Shown here: piece by piece, positions 44,728-54,175 of the stretch | Layout of the letters: every line of letters starts with the position of its first letter | Numbering within the stretch: position 1 is the stretch's first letter | NCBI GenBank assembly: GCA_002471345.1 | Contig: DKPS01000051.1 | Span: forward strand, 77,477-141,476 | Reading direction: 5' to 3' | Source: Saprospiraceae bacterium UBA7328 | GTDB lineage: Bacteria > Bacteroidota > Bacteroidia > Chitinophagales > Saprospiraceae | DNA length: 64,000 nucleotides | Notes under the pieces: model-generated | The model's input: the letters and a program-made list of their open reading frames with translations, nothing else | Told to the model about the DNA's origin: nothing | The model's database searches: none | Made by a program: the position numbers and the translations under genes

Positions 44728-47301
44728 TTACCAAAAGAATCGAACCATTAAAAGAGGAGTTCTTTTTAGCAATCTTTTTTCAGAAGATATAATTATTTGT
44801 TCTTCCCTTTCATTTTCATCTATAAATGAACTTCTACTAAAGATATTAGTATGGTCCAACAAGTTGAGAACAGAGGTACTTACTTCAAAGTTTATGGATT
44901 CAGATTTGTGTTGATATGTCAACCCAAGATCCAATCTATGGTAATGACTTAATTGGTTCCCATTGATGGATTCATAGTTGATCTGAAATTCATCTTCATC
45001 AATTTCGGAAGGAATAATTCCATTAGGTAAGGAATAAGGCAGGCCTGATTTGAAATGATAACTGCACATTAATTGAAAATTTTTATAATTGATTTTATTT
45101 ACCAGCTTTAAAATATGTTTCTGTTGAATGGTTGCTGGGAAAGTAAGGGAAGAGATATTTGGGAAAAAGTAGTCATTTTGATTCCAAGAATAGGTCAACC
45201 AAGATTGAACATTTGCTTTTTTTATTAAACTCCAGTTTTTATTTATCAATAAATCAATACCTACTGATGTAGATTGACCATCATCAAAATCTTCAGGATC
45301 AATTCCAATAGAAGAAGACTGTAGAAGACTGAGCCCTGAAAGAACATTTCTATATCCCGAAACATCAAATAACCATCCATCTTTTTTATACAATGCCCCT
45401 AACGAAACTTTTTTTGCTTCGAGAATTTCATCGTCTTCAATGTCTTTGAGAATCCAGATGTTTCCATTGAGATTAAGATCAAAGCCTCCGAATTCTTCTA
45501 ATTGATTTATGAACTGAAAAGTTCTGCCAGTGGCAAGGATTATACTGAAAGCATTCGAAAGTTTATATTGTATACTAATCCTTGGAGAAATGAAATACTG
45601 GTTATTGCCTAATGGATTTGTCATTTTTAGACCTGTGTTGAAATTCAAGTTTCCTATGATACCATCAACTGTCATAAAAAGATTATGAAACTTGCCAGAA
45701 GTTTTCTCTTGTTCATTTATATCTTCTTCAAATTCTGCTATTTCTGTAAGTGCGAAGCCGACTTCCTTAATATTATAGCTATAGCCTAGGCCAAAATTTA
45801 TTCCATTACTAGTTCTATATTTATGATCTATTTTTACTGATTCGTCATTGATATTATTTGATCCGAATGAATAAACCAATGGATCTTCTTCATCCATATT
45901 TACAATAGAAAATTCAAGTTCATTTTCAGTAATAGAGTTAGTGTACTCAGTAGTAGTCGAATGCTGAGTATTCCAATTCATTTGGGCAATGCCACTTACA
46001 ATGTCCACTTTATAGTCCACCAGATCATCAGAAGTAAGCCCATCGAAAAATTCCTCACTTGAATAAGAAAAGCGATTTCTACTTTTGAAGTAAGACCCTG
46101 AAATATTGATTTTTGCATTGGGTTTAAAATTGACTTTTGCATTCAAGTCGTGAAATGAAAGTTCATTTTCTGCTGTTCTTTCTCCTTCTTCTATTTCAGC
46201 TTGATTTTCTTCAATCTTAGTATTTTGGAATATAGTCTCTGAATAGGACGAAAAAGTCTGTGATTGAAATAAATCATATATCGACTTTCTTCCAGAAAGA
46301 ATAATAGATAAGTGATTTTTCACAATTGGTGATTCTAAAAAGAAATGACCTTCTGTAAGCGTAAGCCCAGCTCCAATACTCAGATTTTCAGATGGCTTGT
46401 CATTCAACGAAATATCTATGAGAGAGCCTACTCTATTATCATATTTAGGGTGGAAGATATCTTTGTAGAGATTCACTTGATTAACTACATATGGGTTGAT
46501 GGCTGATATCATTCCAAACATATGCCCTGGATTATAGAGAGGTGCATTCTCCCATAATACTATGCTATGATCTGCTGAAGCCCCTCTGATATTTAGATTT
46601 GTAGCGCTATCGTCAGTGCTAGATACTCCAGGTAAGAATTGCAAAGATCTTAATACATCAGATTCTAATGATGATTTGCGTTGTGTGAAGTTCTCATAGT
46701 TAAAATGAAAGGAACCATATTCTTTAGTCTTTGTGATATCCCTGAGGATATAACCTTTGATGACTACTTTATCTGTAAGTATATTTTCATCTGTTTCTAA
46801 AATAATTATAGGGCATGGTTCCGATTCAAACCAGGATACTCGAAAATCTTTTGATTTGTATCCAATGTAGCTGATTGACACAATATCATCTTTGAGACCT
46901 TGATGAGTAAAGCTAAAAAATCCATTGTCATCTGATTCGGTTCCAGTGACAGAATTGGAAATTTTTATATTTCCATAAGGCAGAATCTGATCGTCTAATT
47001 TGTCTTTTATAGTTCCACAAATTGTATACATCGTAGGTAACGATTTATAGATAAGCACTTCATTTCTATTAGTAACCTGATAGTGAAATGGAGTGCTTTG
47101 AAGTATATGAGTTATAAATTTTTCGTCTATCTGATTAGGAATCTCACCATCATAGAAGTATAGGGAAAGGCTATCTTTTTCATAATTAAAAGTAAAATCT
47201 GAAAATGATTCTAATTCACTGAAAACTTTGGCCAAGTCTTTCTGTCCAAAGCTCAGATTTAATTTAATAAGTAATGCTAAAACAACTAAAAATTTAGTCA
47301 T
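44728..47301 (-). CDS. TonB-dependent receptor with N-terminal signalling (STN) domain
   Basis: The 857-residue outer-membrane protein has a signal peptide (1-19), an STN-like domain (about 20-100: DLAKVFSELESFSDFTFNYEKDSLSLYF in parts), a carboxypeptidase-regulatory-like beta domain (about 105-185), a plug with LNIRGASADHSIVLWENAPLYNPGHMFG and a beta barrel ending in Trp. The STN domain passes the bound-substrate signal to the FecR protein encoded directly upstream. The ligand may be a siderophore or a glycan and cannot be told. It is the last gene of the sigma/FecR/receptor operon. Confidence 0.92.
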   Translation of the reverse strand: MTKFLVVLALLIKLNLSFGQKDLAKVFSELESFSDFTFNYEKDSLSLYFYDGEIPNQIDEKFITHILQSTPFHYQVTNRNEVLIYKSLPTMYTICGTIKDKLDDQILPYGNIKISNSVTGTESDDNGFFSFTHQGLKDDIVSISYIGYKSKDFRVSWFESEPCPIIILETDENILTDKVVIKGYILRDITKTKEYGSFHFNYENFTQRKSSLESDVLRSLQFLPGVSSTDDSATNLNIRGASADHSIVLWENAPLYNPGHMFGMISAINPYVVNQVNLYKDIFHPKYDNRVGSLIDISLNDKPSENLSIGAGLTLTEGHFFLESPIVKNHLSIILSGRKSIYDLFQSQTFSSYSETIFQNTKIEENQAEIEEGERTAENELSFHDLNAKVNFKPNAKINISGSYFKSRNRFSYSSEEFFDGLTSDDLVDYKVDIVSGIAQMNWNTQHSTTTEYTNSITENELEFSIVNMDEEDPLVYSFGSNNINDESVKIDHKYRTSNGINFGLGYSYNIKEVGFALTEIAEFEEDINEQEKTSGKFHNLFMTVDGIIGNLNFNTGLKMTNPLGNNQYFISPRISIQYKLSNAFSIILATGRTFQFINQLEEFGGFDLNLNGNIWILKDIEDDEILEAKKVSLGALYKKDGWLFDVSGYRNVLSGLSLLQSSSIGIDPEDFDDGQSTSVGIDLLINKNWSLIKKANVQSWLTYSWNQNDYFFPNISSLTFPATIQQKHILKLVNKINYKNFQLMCSYHFKSGLPYSLPNGIIPSEIDEDEFQINYESINGNQLSHYHRLDLGLTYQHKSESINFEVSTSVLNLLDHTNIFSRSSFIDENEREEQIIISSEKRLLKRTPLLMVRFFW

Positions 47302-47315
47302 GGACTAAAAGTAAC

Positions 47316-48218
47316 TCACCTATTCCTTACAACTATGGATTTTTGCTCTTGATCTATATTAAATTCAAGCCCTAATGGAATGCAAATCGATTCCATAGCT
47401 CCTGTCAAGTTTTCATGAGTGACTTGTCCAGTGAATTTTTTATTGATGTCCATTTGTGTTATTGTGAAATTATACTGACGTTCTAGTTCTGCAAATACAT
47501 CGGATAATGGCTCATCTTGGAATTGAGAAAAATTGTTCATCCAGTCAGGTAGAATATTTATGATGATTTGTTTTTCAGGAGCTTTCCCTTCTGTCATAAT
47601 CACAGATTCTCCTTTTTCCAAGATGACAAAGTCTTTTTTATTAGACACTCTTACTTGCCCTTCATAGCACTCTACTGTTAATTTGTCTCCCCAAGTTCTC
47701 ACATTGAATTGTGTGCCTAAGACTTCCACATCTCCAACTGTGCTGTATACTTTAAATTTTTCTCCTTTTTTCACTTCGAAAAGTCCTTCTCCTTTTAAAT
47801 GAACCACTCTTTGTTTAGATAATAGACCTGATCTGTGTTTTAAGAAAGATCCATCATTGAGGATTACCGATGATCCATCTGACAGCGTAATAGATTCATT
47901 CATTCCATTCAGTACTGTATATTTTGTATATGAGGCAGAATAGAACAAATAAATACTAGACACAACTAAAAGAATTGATGCAGCTGCAAGCCATGCCCTT
48001 TGTGGTATTATTTTTTTGACCTTTTTCCTATTGGCTTTATGATCAGTAAAGTTTTGATATGCATCATCTAGATTTATTTCATTTGACTCCCAAAGATCAA
48101 CTGCATTGATAATATTTTTCAATTGATCCTCTTCCCCATTTTCACGTATTGACTTCCTCTCTTCGTCAGAGAGGTCGCCCTTCAGCCATCTACTATATAG
48201 TGTGGATTGATCAGCCAT
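47316..48218 (-). CDS. FecR family anti-sigma factor
   Basis: The 300-residue protein has a cytoplasmic N-terminus (1-70: YSRWLKGDLSDEERKSI), one membrane helix (about 74-92), the FecR domain (YTVLNGMNESITLSDGSSVILNDGS ... TQFNVRTW in pieces) and a C-terminal DUF4974-like domain (EPLSDVFAELERQYNF). It holds the sigma factor encoded upstream and releases it after contact with the STN domain of the receptor encoded 15 bp downstream. A TATAGGGTAAAAT site lies about 80 bp before its start. Confidence 0.94.
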   Translation of the reverse strand: MADQSTLYSRWLKGDLSDEERKSIRENGEEDQLKNIINAVDLWESNEINLDDAYQNFTDHKANRKKVKKIIPQRAWLAAASILLVVSSIYLFYSASYTKYTVLNGMNESITLSDGSSVILNDGSFLKHRSGLLSKQRVVHLKGEGLFEVKKGEKFKVYSTVGDVEVLGTQFNVRTWGDKLTVECYEGQVRVSNKKDFVILEKGESVIMTEGKAPEKQIIINILPDWMNNFSQFQDEPLSDVFAELERQYNFTITQMDINKKFTGQVTHENLTGAMESICIPLGLEFNIDQEQKSIVVRNR

Positions 48219-48300
48219 TAGTGATTTATAATTTTATCATATATGAGAGAATTTTTCTCGCAAATATGAAACCAAGTAGATAGATAACAGTCATTATTCA

Positions 48301-48310
48301 TTTTACCCTA
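48301..48310 (-). promoter_or_regulatory. TAGGGTAAAA box, copy 2 (minus strand)
   Basis: On the minus strand TATAGGGTAAAATGAAT overlaps the stop codon of the sigma gene and lies about 83 bp before the FecR start. Fifteen of 17 bases match the copy at 48925, including its flanks. Confidence 0.4.
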
Positions 48311-48814
48311 TACTTTTGGGTGTACTTTTCTCAATTGTAATAATGCCAAGTGCATTTTCTTTTCTACAGTTTTCACACTGATATCTAACATTTCTGCTAT
48401 TTCTCTGTATTTTTTTTTCTCTATTCGATTCAAAAGAAAAATGGTTCTTTGATCTTCAGGCAATGAAGAAATGGTCCGCTCTAAAAGTTCGTGAAACTCT
48501 TTTTTCTGATAAATGAATTCAGGGTTTTCAGTTTCTACTTTCTGATCTAATCTCTTTTTAAATTTTAAGTCGACCTTTTTTCTTTTTACCTGATTGAGAA
48601 AAAAATTATTAGCGATTTTAAAAAGAAAGGACCTGGCTTTTTCAAAGGACACCTTTGCGCAATTTTCCCAGAGCTTACTAAATGCATCCTGCATATAGTC
48701 CTCAGCTTGCTCCTGATTTCCACAGCGATAGTACATGTACTCTTTTAATGACTGCGCATTATCAAAGAAGACTGATTTAAATACTTTTTCATCACAGATA
48801 GAGGAAGAGGGCAT
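48308..48814 (-). CDS. ECF sigma factor (FecI-like)
   Basis: The 168-residue protein has region 2 (SLKEYMYYRCGNQEQAEDYMQDAFSKLWENC) and region 4 (LPEDQRTIFLLNRIEKKKYREIAEMLDISVKTVEKKMHLAL). It is the first gene of a FecI/FecR/TonB-receptor operon and should activate that operon when FecR is signalled. It is divergent from the small HTH gene at 48969 with 154 bp between them, and the intergenic region carries a TAGGGTAAAA box. Confidence 0.95.
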   Translation of the reverse strand: MPSSSICDEKVFKSVFFDNAQSLKEYMYYRCGNQEQAEDYMQDAFSKLWENCAKVSFEKARSFLFKIANNFFLNQVKRKKVDLKFKKRLDQKVETENPEFIYQKKEFHELLERTISSLPEDQRTIFLLNRIEKKKYREIAEMLDISVKTVEKKMHLALLQLRKVHPKV

Positions 48815-48924
48815 AAATATTCTTAGCTGAAAATTGAGAGGTTAAATATAGGTTGGATTACATGAAAACAGGAAGATCAAAAATTAATAATAACACGGAA
48901 GCCGTATAAATATGCATCTCACTA

Positions 48925-48934
48925 TAGGGTAAAA
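48925..48934 (+). promoter_or_regulatory. TAGGGTAAAA box, copy 3
   Basis: The box lies in the divergent region between the ECF sigma gene and the small HTH gene, 35 bp before the HTH start codon. It is followed by TTCATGCTCATTGTTTGC. The position fits an activator or promoter element for the HTH gene. Confidence 0.45.
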
Positions 48935-48968
48935 TTCATGCTCATTGTTTGCTTCTTAAATATTAATA

Positions 48969-49184
48969 ATGAACTACAATTTAACAAAAAGAGAATCTGA
49001 AGTTTTGGAACTCATTTCTTTCGGATATACAGATAAAGAGATTGGGACCAAATTATTCTTGAGTCATTATACAGTGACTGATCACAGATATAGCGCATTA
49101 AGAAAATTAAAAGGCAAAAATGCAGCTGGAATGGTCCGAAGGGCTTTTGAAGCTGGTTTACTATTGATTGATAACAATTCATAA
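48969..49184 (+). CDS. Stand-alone LuxR-type HTH protein (71 aa)
   Basis: The whole protein is one LuxR-type HTH: LTKRESEVLELISFGYTDKEIGTKLFLSHYTVTDH in parts, then RKLKGKNAAGMVRRAFEAGLL. The end closely matches the HTH of the fused protein at 40249 (KNAAGLVRRGFESGLL), showing common origin. There is no receiver or sensor domain. It lies 65 bp before the DUF1800 gene and between two TAGGGTAAAA boxes, so it may control that secreted-protein cluster and itself. Function is inferred. Confidence 0.8.
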   Translation: MNYNLTKRESEVLELISFGYTDKEIGTKLFLSHYTVTDHRYSALRKLKGKNAAGMVRRAFEAGLLLIDNNS

Positions 49185-49193
49185 AATTAATCA

Positions 49194-49203
49194 TAGGGTA
49201 AAA
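49194..49203 (+). promoter_or_regulatory. TAGGGTAAAA box, copy 4
   Basis: It begins 9 bp after the stop of the small HTH gene and ends 45 bp before the DUF1800 start. The flanks CATAGGGTAAAAACCATCC resemble copy 3. The spacing fits a promoter-proximal site for the DUF1800 gene. Confidence 0.45.
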
Positions 49204-49248
49204 ACCATCCTTCTTGTTCTCTCTATAATCACGCAATAAATTTTTAAG

Positions 49249-50997
49249 ATGATAAGAATATTAACAATTGCTTTTCTTCTAATAACACAGATTTCTTTTA
49301 GTCAAGACTATACAGATTTTATCGGTGCCGGTCATAAAAACGGTATTACTGTTACTACAAGTCATAATGCTAATTCTACTGGTGTGACTACCATAGATGG
49401 CTTTCAAAATCACAATGATTCATCACTAAAAGACGCATCTAGATTTTTAGCTCAAGCTTCAATGGGTTATGATTTTGAGACCATTGAAAATGTTGCAACT
49501 ATGGGCTATGAGACTTGGATAAAAGAGCAGATGCTGTTGCCTATGCATACCACTGTAGATGCTGTTAATAATATCAAGAGGGTTTATGAAGAAACGATTT
49601 TACCTGACGAATTATATGGATTTTTAGAATTCAGATCAGCATGGTGGAATATAATTTTGAATAACCCGGATCTCCTCAGGCAAAAAGTTACATGGTGTCT
49701 GAGCCAGATTTTTGTAACATCTGCGGTAGGGAGTGATCTATTTGAGGATGTAACCGCACTTTCTACAGTCTATTATGATTTATTACAGCGTCATTCTTTT
49801 GGGAATTATAGAGACCTTCTTTCTGCGATAAGTAGGAATTTTTCCATGGGTCTTTACCTGAGTCATTTTAACAATCCTAAATCAAATCCAGCTTTAAACA
49901 TTCATCCTGATGAAAATTTCGCCAGAGAAGTCATGCAACTATTTTCTATTGGGTTGTATGAGTTGAACACTGATGGAAGTATAAAATTGGATGTAAATGG
50001 CAAGTTTATCCCTACATATGACAATGATGATATCAGAGAGTTTGCTAAAATTTTCACTGGTTTTGGTGATCCTGTGAATAATGAATTTGGAGTTTTTGAA
50101 GAAGAAGAGGTCATAGCAGAATCAGCATTGCCTATGAAAATGTATGATGAACATCACGAGCCAGGTCAAAAGAAACTGCTCAAAGGGCAAATCGTTCCTT
50201 CTGGTCAGACAGGCCTTGAGGATTTTGAAGATGCTATGGACAATCTTTTTAATCATCCTAACGTCGGCCCATTTATAGGAAAAGCAATGATTCAATTCAT
50301 GGTAACATCTAACCCTAGTCCTGAGTACATTGAAAGAGTAGCAAGTGCTTTCAACAATAATGGCTTAGGAGTACGTGGTGATCTAAAAGCCGTCATTAAA
50401 GCAATACTCTTAGATCCGGAAGCGAGAAGTTGTTCACCTCAGGATTTTCTAAATTCAGGAAGGTTAAGAGAGCCACTTACAAGGTTTACATCACTTATAA
50501 AGGCCTTCAACCCTCAACCCTTAGGAAATAATGAGAATGTATATGTCAATCCAATGTACGAATGGACTGAAAATATTGGACAGACACCACAGTATTCACC
50601 AAGTGTCTTTAATTTTTTTCAACCTGGATATCAACCTAATGGACTTATAGCTGATAATAATTTAGTAGGACCTGAATTCCAAATACATAATTCTTCTACC
50701 GCAGTAGCATTCGTAAATCAATTAAATGAATGGGTATTTAATGAGTCACCATTTGAAGATGATATAGATGCAGGAATAAATTCAGGAATTAGAATGGATT
50801 ATGGTGATGAATTGGCATTGGTAGAAAACCCATCGGCCTTAGTCAACAGATTAGATATACTCCTTGGTGCAGGTCTTCTTACTCAAAGAACAAAGACCAT
50901 CATCACCAATGCTATTACGCAGCTTGACAATGAAGACCGACTTCCCATAGCTACTTACTTGATCATGATGTCACCTGACTATGCAGTTTTAAAATGA
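49249..50997 (+). CDS. DUF1800 family secreted protein
   Basis: The 582-residue protein has a signal peptide (1-18, ending SFSQD) and the DUF1800 pattern: ASRFLAQASMGYDFETIENVA, WWNIILNNPDLLRQKVTWCLSQIFV in parts, NFAREVMQLFSIGLYELN and the late VFNFFQPGYQPNG. DUF1800 proteins are nearly always paired with DUF1501 proteins and are exported; their biochemical role is not known. The partner lies 128 bp downstream. It is the first of four secreted-protein genes on this strand. Confidence 0.88.
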   Translation: MIRILTIAFLLITQISFSQDYTDFIGAGHKNGITVTTSHNANSTGVTTIDGFQNHNDSSLKDASRFLAQASMGYDFETIENVATMGYETWIKEQMLLPMHTTVDAVNNIKRVYEETILPDELYGFLEFRSAWWNIILNNPDLLRQKVTWCLSQIFVTSAVGSDLFEDVTALSTVYYDLLQRHSFGNYRDLLSAISRNFSMGLYLSHFNNPKSNPALNIHPDENFAREVMQLFSIGLYELNTDGSIKLDVNGKFIPTYDNDDIREFAKIFTGFGDPVNNEFGVFEEEEVIAESALPMKMYDEHHEPGQKKLLKGQIVPSGQTGLEDFEDAMDNLFNHPNVGPFIGKAMIQFMVTSNPSPEYIERVASAFNNNGLGVRGDLKAVIKAILLDPEARSCSPQDFLNSGRLREPLTRFTSLIKAFNPQPLGNNENVYVNPMYEWTENIGQTPQYSPSVFNFFQPGYQPNGLIADNNLVGPEFQIHNSSTAVAFVNQLNEWVFNESPFEDDIDAGINSGIRMDYGDELALVENPSALVNRLDILLGAGLLTQRTKTIITNAITQLDNEDRLPIATYLIMMSPDYAVLK

Positions 50998-51125
50998 TGA
51001 TTTTGGAATAAATATGAGCTCACAGATGTCTATTTCGCTCAATTAAATAAAGGATCTGTTTTGGATAGATCAGCTTAATCTTTTTGGTGACACACCATAA
51101 AATATAACAATAAAACAATCTAAAA

Positions 51126-52538
51126 ATGTGTAACGATCATAAATACAACAGAAGAAGATTCCTCGGTACAGCGAGTTGTGCGGCCATTGGGTCCACCACT
51201 TTCTTTTCTACCTTGTTTAATCTAGGAATGGCTAATGAAGCAGCAGGAAGGGCAGTAGCGAGTGCCTACAACTCATCAAATAATTACAAGGCATTAGTCT
51301 GTATTCTATTTGCTGGTGGAAATGATTCATTTAATATGCTAGTGCCTAATGACACATCTGCTTATAATGCCTACAGCGCCACTCGATCTAATCAAGCATT
51401 GGCTAAAAACAGCCTTTTAGGATTAAACCATTTGGCTGGGGGGCTTCCTGGACTTGGAGTACACCCATCTATGCCAGAAGTACAGCAATTGTATAATAGT
51501 GGCAATCTTGCTTTTATTTCAAATGTGGGTACTCTTGTAGAACCAACCAATAAAACTCAGTTTGAGAATGGATCAGTATCTCTTCCATTAGGGCTCTTCT
51601 CTCATGCTGATCAGATACAACAATGGCAGACATCAGTACCTCATACAAGATCATCATCAGGATGGGGAGGGCGAATGTCTGATATTTTACAGAGCATGAA
51701 CAACAATCAGAATATATCCATGAATATTTCTCTTTCTGGTAGGAATATTTTTCAATCTGGAAATCAGAGCTCTGAATATACCATCAATCCAAGTGGAACT
51801 GGGAGTATCGGTATCGAGGGATACAAAGGCGACAGCGCTCTGGACATGATTAGAACAACTGCTGTGGACAACCTATTAGAAGATCAATATGTAGATATTT
51901 TCAAAAAGACCTATGCTGATGTAACTAGAAATGCTCAAAGTTCTCACGAGCAGTTCAGTTCGGCTATAGGAGGAGTGAACCTGAATACGACATTCTCTAC
52001 TAGTAGACTTTCGCAGAGTATGCAAATGGTTGCAAAAACCATCGCAGCAAGGAATACTTTAGATGTTTGCAGACAGACCTTTTTCATCACATTCGGCGGA
52101 TGGGATCATCATGATGAGTTATTAAATAATCAAGCAGGAATGCTTACTGTGGTCTCTAAGGCATTAAGTGAATTCAACACTGCCATGACTGAGTTAGGTG
52201 TAAATGACAATGTGACCACTTTCACTATATCTGATTTTGCAAGGACTCTTACTTCTAATGGCAATGGTACCGATCATGCTTGGGGAGGAAATGTAATGGT
52301 TATGGGTGGCAAGGTAAATGGAGGTCGTACTTATGGCTCTTATCCTAACCTTGCTCTAAATAGTAATCTAGATGTAGGTAATGGTGTACTCATTCCTACT
52401 CTTTCGACTGATGAATACTTTGCAGAATTAGCACAATGGTATGGTGTCTCAAATACGGAAATTAATAACATCTTTCCTAACCTGACAAATTTCTATACAG
52501 TCGGAGGCCAGCCACCTATTGGTTTCATGAATACATAA
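51126..52538 (+). CDS. DUF1501 family protein, Tat-exported
   Basis: The 470-residue protein begins with a twin-arginine signal (NRRRFLGTA) followed by a hydrophobic stretch. It has the DUF1501 sulfatase-like core: ILFAGGNDSFNMLVPND, a late TFGGWDHHDELLNNQ and TISDFARTLTSNGNGTDHAWGG. These proteins belong to the alkaline-phosphatase-like fold, but substrates are not established. It is paired with DUF1800 and followed 19 bp later by a discoidin-type T9SS protein. Confidence 0.9.
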   Translation: MCNDHKYNRRRFLGTASCAAIGSTTFFSTLFNLGMANEAAGRAVASAYNSSNNYKALVCILFAGGNDSFNMLVPNDTSAYNAYSATRSNQALAKNSLLGLNHLAGGLPGLGVHPSMPEVQQLYNSGNLAFISNVGTLVEPTNKTQFENGSVSLPLGLFSHADQIQQWQTSVPHTRSSSGWGGRMSDILQSMNNNQNISMNISLSGRNIFQSGNQSSEYTINPSGTGSIGIEGYKGDSALDMIRTTAVDNLLEDQYVDIFKKTYADVTRNAQSSHEQFSSAIGGVNLNTTFSTSRLSQSMQMVAKTIAARNTLDVCRQTFFITFGGWDHHDELLNNQAGMLTVVSKALSEFNTAMTELGVNDNVTTFTISDFARTLTSNGNGTDHAWGGNVMVMGGKVNGGRTYGSYPNLALNSNLDVGNGVLIPTLSTDEYFAELAQWYGVSNTEINNIFPNLTNFYTVGGQPPIGFMNT

Positions 52539-52557
52539 TTCTCAATAAACTGAAAAC

Positions 52558-54039
52558 ATGAAGAATTCATTAAAATACTTGGTATTGATTATAGTATTAG
52601 GTTTAATATCACTTCATAATCAAGTATCTGCGCAATGTTCTACAGTGAGTCAATCCTTGTGGGAAAACACATGGGAATCATGTGAAATGACACAAAGCCC
52701 TAATTCTGAAAGAGGAGAAGGTCATTGGATAATGTATGATTTAGGAAGTGTGTATACGATTTCATCCTCACGAATTTGGAATTCTAATGTAGATCTGGCA
52801 AAAGGGGTAAAATCATTGATTGTGGATTACTCCCTTGATGGTGTTACCTGGACCCAGCTTGATACTTTAGAAATAGCAAAAGGAGAAGGAATTAACGAAT
52901 ACTCAGGTGTTCCTGGTCCAAATTTTAACGATAGTAAAGTCAGATATATATTACTTCATATAGAGTCAAATTGGGGGCATGAACAATGTGCTGGATTCGC
53001 CGAAATCAGAATAATATTAAATGAGCAATTCACTAGAATAATTAATGAGGTTGATGAAGAGGACGATACTGAAAATGAAGATGGAGAAGACGAGTCTGAG
53101 GATGGCGAAGAAGAATGTGATGAGGAAGGCGAAGAAGATGAATCTGATGACATGGGTGAAGAGGATGACCTGGATGAATGTTCCGCACCTAATAATGTTA
53201 CCGCATTGGTAATCAATCCGTATGAAGTATGGATTCTATGGGAAGGAGAATCTTCTGGATCTTTTTTAGTTTCAATTCGCACTGCCGATATGGAATGGAT
53301 AGAGATTGAGACTGAGGATCAGGAGGTCTTTATTGAGGATCTAGAATCGGGTGTTGAGTATGAGTTATTTGTACAAACTATATGTAATGATGAAGTTTTA
53401 AGCAGTGAAATAGAGAGATTTTATGTGCCTAAAGAAATAGAAGAATGTATTACTCCTTCATATTCTGACGTATTCATTTCTCAAGATGGATTTGTCATAA
53501 TAGTTTGGAATGAAGTAGATGAAGCAGAAGGATATGAACTGAGATTTCGTCCAGAAGATAGTGACGTAGACTGGGAGTCAGTGAGGACCAATGAAAACAT
53601 TGTTGAATTCGAAGACATAGATGTTGAAGTAGGTTTCGAATATCAAGTTAGAGTGAACTGTAATGGTGATTGGTCCGAATGGTCAGATGTATTTAATAAT
53701 ATTTCTGACGACAAAGAAACGGAAGACTTAACAACAAATATTAATGAATCAGCTGAGCATCGCTTCATAGCTATAAATATAAAGGTTAAAGTATTTCCAA
53801 ATCCTACTAGTCAAACCATTCAATTTTCAGTAGAAAATGATGCCAAGACTACACTTCATATTCAGCTATCTGATTTTTCAGGCAAACCATATCAGTTGCT
53901 CAGCAGGAGTGCTCTAAAAGGTGTGAATACTTACAATCTTGAAATTCAAAACCTTTCATCAGGAGTGTATTTCTTGTCTGTGAAAGATATGGTGAGCCAA
54001 TTGACGACAACCTCACGAGTGATGGTAATGAATGAATAG
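52558..54039 (+). CDS. T9SS-secreted protein: discoidin-like domain, acidic linker, two FN3-like domains
   Basis: The 493-residue protein has a signal peptide (1-24), a discoidin/F5-8-like domain (about 30-155: HWIMYDLGSVYTISSSRIWNSN in parts), a very acidic Asp/Glu linker (about 163-208), two fibronectin-III-like domains (about 212-295 and 300-375) and a C-terminal type IX sorting domain (VFPNPTSQTIQFSV ... LSSGVYFLSVKD). It should be exported by the T9SS and anchored or released at the surface. The acidic linker may bind calcium. Its N-terminal domain is a close relative of the one in the next gene. Confidence 0.85.
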   Translation: MKNSLKYLVLIIVLGLISLHNQVSAQCSTVSQSLWENTWESCEMTQSPNSERGEGHWIMYDLGSVYTISSSRIWNSNVDLAKGVKSLIVDYSLDGVTWTQLDTLEIAKGEGINEYSGVPGPNFNDSKVRYILLHIESNWGHEQCAGFAEIRIILNEQFTRIINEVDEEDDTENEDGEDESEDGEEECDEEGEEDESDDMGEEDDLDECSAPNNVTALVINPYEVWILWEGESSGSFLVSIRTADMEWIEIETEDQEVFIEDLESGVEYELFVQTICNDEVLSSEIERFYVPKEIEECITPSYSDVFISQDGFVIIVWNEVDEAEGYELRFRPEDSDVDWESVRTNENIVEFEDIDVEVGFEYQVRVNCNGDWSEWSDVFNNISDDKETEDLTTNINESAEHRFIAINIKVKVFPNPTSQTIQFSVENDAKTTLHIQLSDFSGKPYQLLSRSALKGVNTYNLEIQNLSSGVYFLSVKDMVSQLTTTSRVMVMNE

Positions 54040-54175
54040 CCCTCTAATAAAAAGATCATGAAAATTGGATGAACCTCCTCATTCTAACCCTATAATCGGC
54101 TCATCTGATTTTCAATGAATTTATAATAAAATTCACCTTCTGAAACAATTACCTAATCCGCTAAATCATACGATA

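Noticed and set aside
52806..52822. GGGGTAAAATCATTG, similar to the TAGGGTAAAA box
   Set aside because: It lies inside a coding region and lacks the TA at the start of the box; treated as chance.
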